Shown: positions 31,043-33,651 of the stretch, piece by piece | How positions within the stretch are numbered: position 1 is the first letter of the stretch | Layout: each line of letters begins with the position of its first letter | From: Richelia sinica FACHB-800 | GTDB taxonomy: Bacteria > Cyanobacteriota > Cyanobacteriia > Cyanobacteriales > Nostocaceae | Assembly: GCF_014698825.1 (NCBI RefSeq) | Contig: NZ_JACJTT010000052.1 | Span: 1-33,651 of the forward strand | Length of the DNA stretch: 33,651 nucleotides | Direction: 5' to 3' | Program-made: the position numbers and the translations under genes | Notes under the pieces: model-generated | The model's database searches: none | What the model was told of the DNA's origin: nothing | Seen by the model: the letters and a program-made list of their open reading frames with translations, nothing else

Positions 31043-32002
31043 ATGATCGAAAAGCGCCAACTTGGTCAATCGGATGTGCGGATAACTCCCATCTTAATGG
31101 GTACATGGCAAGCTGGAAAAAGAATGTGGGTAGGAATAGAAGATGCTGACTCTATTCAAACTATCCGTGCAGCTTATGAAGCTGGAATCACTACGATTGA
31201 TACAGCCGAAGTCTATGGGGAAGGACACTCAGAACGAATTATAGCTGAAGCTTTATCACCTGTGCGTGACAAAGTGGAATATGCTACTAAAGTTTTCGCC
31301 AATCATCTCCAATATCAGCAAGTAATTACCGCTTGCGATCGCTCCTTGACAAACCTGAAAACTGATTACATTGACCTGTACCAAATTCACTGGCCATCTG
31401 GGGCTTTTAATAGTCAAATTGTACCCATAGAAGAAACCATGAAGGCCTTAAATCATCTCAAGCAACAAGGCAAAATTCGCGCTATTGGTGTTTCTAACTT
31501 TTCCCGTGACCAGTTGGCACAAGCCTCACAATATGGACGCATTGATAGTTTACAACCTCCTTACTCTTTATTCTGGCGACAAGTAGAAACAGATGCCATG
31601 ACCTATTGCATCGAAAATCAAATTTCTATCCTCGCCTATTCTCCCCTAGCACAAGGATTGTTAACTGGTAAATTCCCCCCAGGACATAAATTTCCACCAG
31701 AAGATAACCGTGCCAAAAATAAACTCTTTCAAGGTGAAAACTTCCATCGTGCCCAAAAAGCTTTAGACAAACTACGCCCTATCGCTGAACGCCATGATTG
31801 TACCTTAGCTCAACTAGCCCTAGCTTGGTTAATAGCTCAACCCCAAACCCATGCTATTGCGGGGGCCAGATATCCAGAACAAGCCAAAGATAATGCCCAA
31901 GCTACCACAATCCAACTCAGTACCGCAGAAATTGCCGAAATTGATAGTATCGGACGATTAGTGACAGATCATCTCGACCAAAACCCAGTTATGTGGGAAT
32001 GA
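31043..32002 (+). CDS. Aldo/keto reductase, 319 aa
   Basis: NADPH-dependent oxidoreductase of the aldo/keto reductase superfamily acting on an unidentified carbonyl substrate in the cytosol. The start has AGGA 5 bases upstream. The catalytic tetrad is intact: Asp53 and Tyr58 in DTAEVYGEGHSE, Lys83 in YATKVF, and His116 in YQIHWPSG. The (beta/alpha)8 landmarks IRAIGVSNFS and ILAYSPLAQGLLTGKF follow the expected order, and the C-terminal cofactor loop AIAGARYPEQAKDNA is present. Length is typical of the family. It appears to be a single-gene unit. The substrate cannot be read from the sequence. Confidence 0.94.
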   Translation: MIEKRQLGQSDVRITPILMGTWQAGKRMWVGIEDADSIQTIRAAYEAGITTIDTAEVYGEGHSERIIAEALSPVRDKVEYATKVFANHLQYQQVITACDRSLTNLKTDYIDLYQIHWPSGAFNSQIVPIEETMKALNHLKQQGKIRAIGVSNFSRDQLAQASQYGRIDSLQPPYSLFWRQVETDAMTYCIENQISILAYSPLAQGLLTGKFPPGHKFPPEDNRAKNKLFQGENFHRAQKALDKLRPIAERHDCTLAQLALAWLIAQPQTHAIAGARYPEQAKDNAQATTIQLSTAEIAEIDSIGRLVTDHLDQNPVMWE

Positions 32003-32380
32003 TAGGTGATGAATAAACCAGAATTGACTGGTTAACAGTTCTTTATGTCTATGGCTTGAATATTGCTAAATTCAACAAAACATCAACTTTAGTAAATAAC
32101 AGAGTTCATCACCCAAAAGGAGTGATAGTTTAATAGGTAGGACACAGAAAGAACACAAAACAAGTGAAAGGGCAATTGACCACGTGTCCCCCGTCACCAG
32201 CCCGAACAAACATCAGCATATAGATAAAGAAAGTGGTAAGTAGCCGAATGCAAACGGCAAAGCCAAATCCCAAAGCGGAAAAACGTCAAAGTGCTGAGTT
32301 TGTGAGATTTAATATCCACCCTAGTTTTTGACTGTCAATTAATTAATCTAGCTTAACCATTTGATACCTGTAAATTCCAA

Positions 32381-32410
32381 AAAAACCTGGTCGCCCTCGG
32401 CCAGGTTTTT
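32381..32410. terminator. Strong intrinsic terminator (bidirectional form)
   Basis: AAAAACCTGGTCG pairs with CGGCCAGGTTTTT around a CCCT loop: a 13-bp stem (one G-U) with a GC-rich core, ending in a T-run. On either strand an A-run precedes and a T-run follows the core, so it can act both ways. The nearest plus-strand gene upstream ends 378 bases earlier. Confidence 0.88.
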
Positions 32411-32462
32411 AGGTTTTAGTTGTAATTAATTTCCTCACTGCCTTCATCACAAAATCTTTACT

Positions 32463-32490
32463 TTGCCAACGGAAAAATAGAAAAGATACT
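32463..32490 (+). promoter_or_regulatory. Candidate sigma-70-type promoter of the lipoprotein gene
   Basis: TTGCCA (32463-32468), 16-bp spacer, GATACT (32485-32490). The -35 matches consensus at five of six positions and the -10 at four of six. Predicted transcription start is near 32497, about 38 bases before the ATG. Confidence 0.4.
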
Positions 32491-32534
32491 GTGTAATTAA
32501 TTTTGTATCTAGAAAAATTTTTCTAACTGTAGTG

Positions 32535-33260
32535 ATGATGAAAAAATATATTTTCGGCAGTATGGTAATTACAGCTATTGTAGCTAGTCTTGTCGTTGCC
32601 TGTGATTCCAGAGGTAATCGTCAGGTAGAAGCTGTGAAAGCAGAGAATCAGCCCAAAAGCAAAGAAAACCTGAGCTATGGTGACTTAATTATCAAAGAAG
32701 AGTCTTATTATTTGATGATTCCAGTATATTTAGGCTTTGGTGAGCAGACTAAAGACGATAGTTTAAGTATTTCCCGGTCTTATAAACAAGAAGCCAAAAT
32801 TAATAACTTAATTTTCTACCACAAGCAAAATGGTGGCAATAATGTTTTATTAAATAAATCAGCAGTAATTAATTCTTTTGATTTGTTAGAAGTAAAAACC
32901 GAAGATAAAAAAACTCAAAGAGTCTGGTTTTACCGAATTATTGATCAAGATACCAATCAAGATAAAGAATTGAATGAACAAGATGCAATAGGTGGTTATA
33001 TTTCGGATTTGTCAGGGCAAAATCTCACACAAGTCACACCAACCAATAGCCAAATTGTCAATTGGTTTATCCTTCCTAGCCAAAATGCCATTTTGATTAA
33101 AATTATCTACGATACCAATAAAGACAAAAAATTTACTTCAGAAGATAAAAGTAACTATTTGCGAGTCAGTCTAGGAAAACCAGAAATGGGTAAGGAAATT
33201 ATTAATGAGCAAGTAGAAAAGCAACTCAAATCTACTAAATCGCCAAGTGCAAAAAATTAG
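32535..33260 (+). CDS. Putative lipoprotein with two EF-hand-like calcium loops, about 241 aa
   Basis: The N-terminus MMKKYIFGSMVITAIVASLVVACDS is a lipoprotein signal: basic start, hydrophobic core and a lipobox ending at Cys23, the expected lipidation site. ATGs at 32535 and 32538 are both possible; a GTG at 32532 is less likely. The mature part is lysine/asparagine-rich and without a domain I recognise. Two calcium-type loops are visible: Asp139-Asn141-Asp143-Glu145...Asp150 (DTNQDKELNEQD) and Asp193-Asn195-Asp197...Asp204 (DTNKDKKFTSED). Both lack the usual glycine at position 6. They are 54 residues apart, with beta-like sequence between. Location would be the periplasmic face of a membrane. 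Function unknown. Confidence 0.82.
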   Translation: MMKKYIFGSMVITAIVASLVVACDSRGNRQVEAVKAENQPKSKENLSYGDLIIKEESYYLMIPVYLGFGEQTKDDSLSISRSYKQEAKINNLIFYHKQNGGNNVLLNKSAVINSFDLLEVKTEDKKTQRVWFYRIIDQDTNQDKELNEQDAIGGYISDLSGQNLTQVTPTNSQIVNWFILPSQNAILIKIIYDTNKDKKFTSEDKSNYLRVSLGKPEMGKEIINEQVEKQLKSTKSPSAKN

Positions 33261-33497
33261 TCAATATGTTCTATATTGCCACTTTTGTCATGCAAAATGC
33301 TATACTTTAGCTTAAAGTATCAAGTCTAGTATGATTGATTAAAAATCATATTTAGTGAAGTTTCTAAGCCATATAAAAAATGTTGATGTAGGTTGTGTTG
33401 TCGCTTTGTACAACGCACTATTACAGCAAATTTCATTCAAATGAATTATAACTATAGCGGGCAAGATGCTCGCACCACAAGAGTTAGATTATTCATT
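33261..33497. other. Gap with cyanobacterial short repeats before the insertion sequence
   Basis: No gene. A degraded copy of the GTAGGTTG...CAACGCAC type repeat lies near 33389-33418, and a GCGGGC-AAGAT-GCTCGC hairpin (33457-33473), followed by ACCACAAGAG, resembles another family of dispersed repeats. The pile-up suggests a non-coding landing zone for mobile DNA. Confidence 0.45.
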
Positions 33498-33651
33498 AGA
33501 CATCTCCGAAAAAGAATGAAATTATGATATAACCAGATAAAATCGCGTATCTACCCTGGTATTATGAGCAACATAGTCGAGTATATTCATAACAATCCTG
33601 AAGAATCTCAAAGATTATTAGGACTGCATTATGAACAGTTAAAACAACTTA
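33498..33651 (+). mobile_element. Left end of an IS5-like insertion sequence (truncated by window edge)
   Basis: The likely left terminal repeat starts AGACATCTCCGAAAAAG at about 33498, 66 bases before a transposase start. Terminal repeats of this form are familiar in cyanobacterial IS5-type elements. The right end and target duplication lie outside the window, so the exact boundary is uncertain by a few bases. Confidence 0.65.
33564..33651 (+). CDS. Transposase N-terminus (partial, IS5-like)
   Basis: Only the first 29 codons are visible: ATG at 33564, beginning MSNIVEYIHNNPEESQRLLG and continuing with LHYEQLKQL. This matches in style the N-terminal helix-turn-helix of cyanobacterial IS5-family DDE transposases, where an xxLLGxxYEQLxxL motif is common. 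The catalytic domain lies beyond the edge, so whether the copy is intact cannot be judged. Confidence 0.7.
   Translation, partial: MSNIVEYIHNNPEESQRLLGLHYEQLKQL

Larger units (their letters stand above)
32003..32531. other. 529-bp gap: possible small RNA, terminator and lipoprotein promoter
   Basis: No reading frame stands out. A strong terminator lies at 32381-32410, about 380 bases after the reductase stop, which is far for that gene. The more GC-rich tract around 32165-32300 before it contains short self-complementary words and could be a noncoding RNA. The right end holds a promoter-like pair for the lipoprotein gene. Confidence 0.45.

Noticed and set aside
32140-32410. Assigning the gap to RNase P RNA, tmRNA, SRP RNA or 6S RNA
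   Set aside because: None of the conserved core words of these RNAs was found, so only a generic small-RNA candidate is reported.

Overview
The window looks like a chromosomal segment of a filamentous, probably heterocyst-forming (Nostocales-type) cyanobacterium. The reasons are a moderately AT-rich base composition, many copies of the HIP1 octamer GCGATCGC, cyanobacterial protein families (DUF4347 exoprotein, DUF1802, a vWA protein with a porin-type N-terminal linker), and typical dispersed palindromes and MITE-like repeats. The species assignment is inference from these traits; no database search was possible.

Layout. Positions 1-20237 (minus strand) are one uninterrupted reading frame. 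It starts at 20237 and is still open at the left edge, so at least 6,745 codons are visible and the C-terminus is missing. In order, the protein carries a DUF4347 domain, an LCAT/lipase-like alpha/beta hydrolase, about twelve related beta modules (two of them a near-identical 378-bp tandem duplication), two pairs of EF-hand-like calcium loops, a helical segment, a first RTX block, a very long degenerate beta-repeat zone, a roughly 700-residue helical/coiled-coil region, and a terminal RTX block. It is followed upstream by an 850-bp gap and a second, ordinary-sized RTX calcium-binding protein (21088-22461, minus). Divergent from that are an overlapping membrane histidine kinase and NarL-type response regulator (22771-24629, plus), then a YfbK-like von Willebrand A protein (24816-26894, plus).

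The right third is more ordinary: purB (minus), a soluble multi-domain histidine kinase (plus), a gap holding a hairpin inside a MITE-like element, a DUF1802 gene (minus), an aldo/keto reductase (plus), a 529-bp gap ending in a strong intrinsic terminator (possible small RNA), a lipoprotein with two EF-hand-like loops (plus), and the left end of an IS5-like insertion sequence running off the right edge.

How they may work together (inference): the left two thirds form a cell-surface/exoprotein locus. Two calcium-binding RTX proteins, likely type I secreted, and a surface vWA protein surround a two-component system. A roughly 100-bp sequence is shared between the leader of the vWA gene and the gap between the two RTX genes, which hints at shared control or a past duplication. 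No type I secretion transporter is visible in the window.
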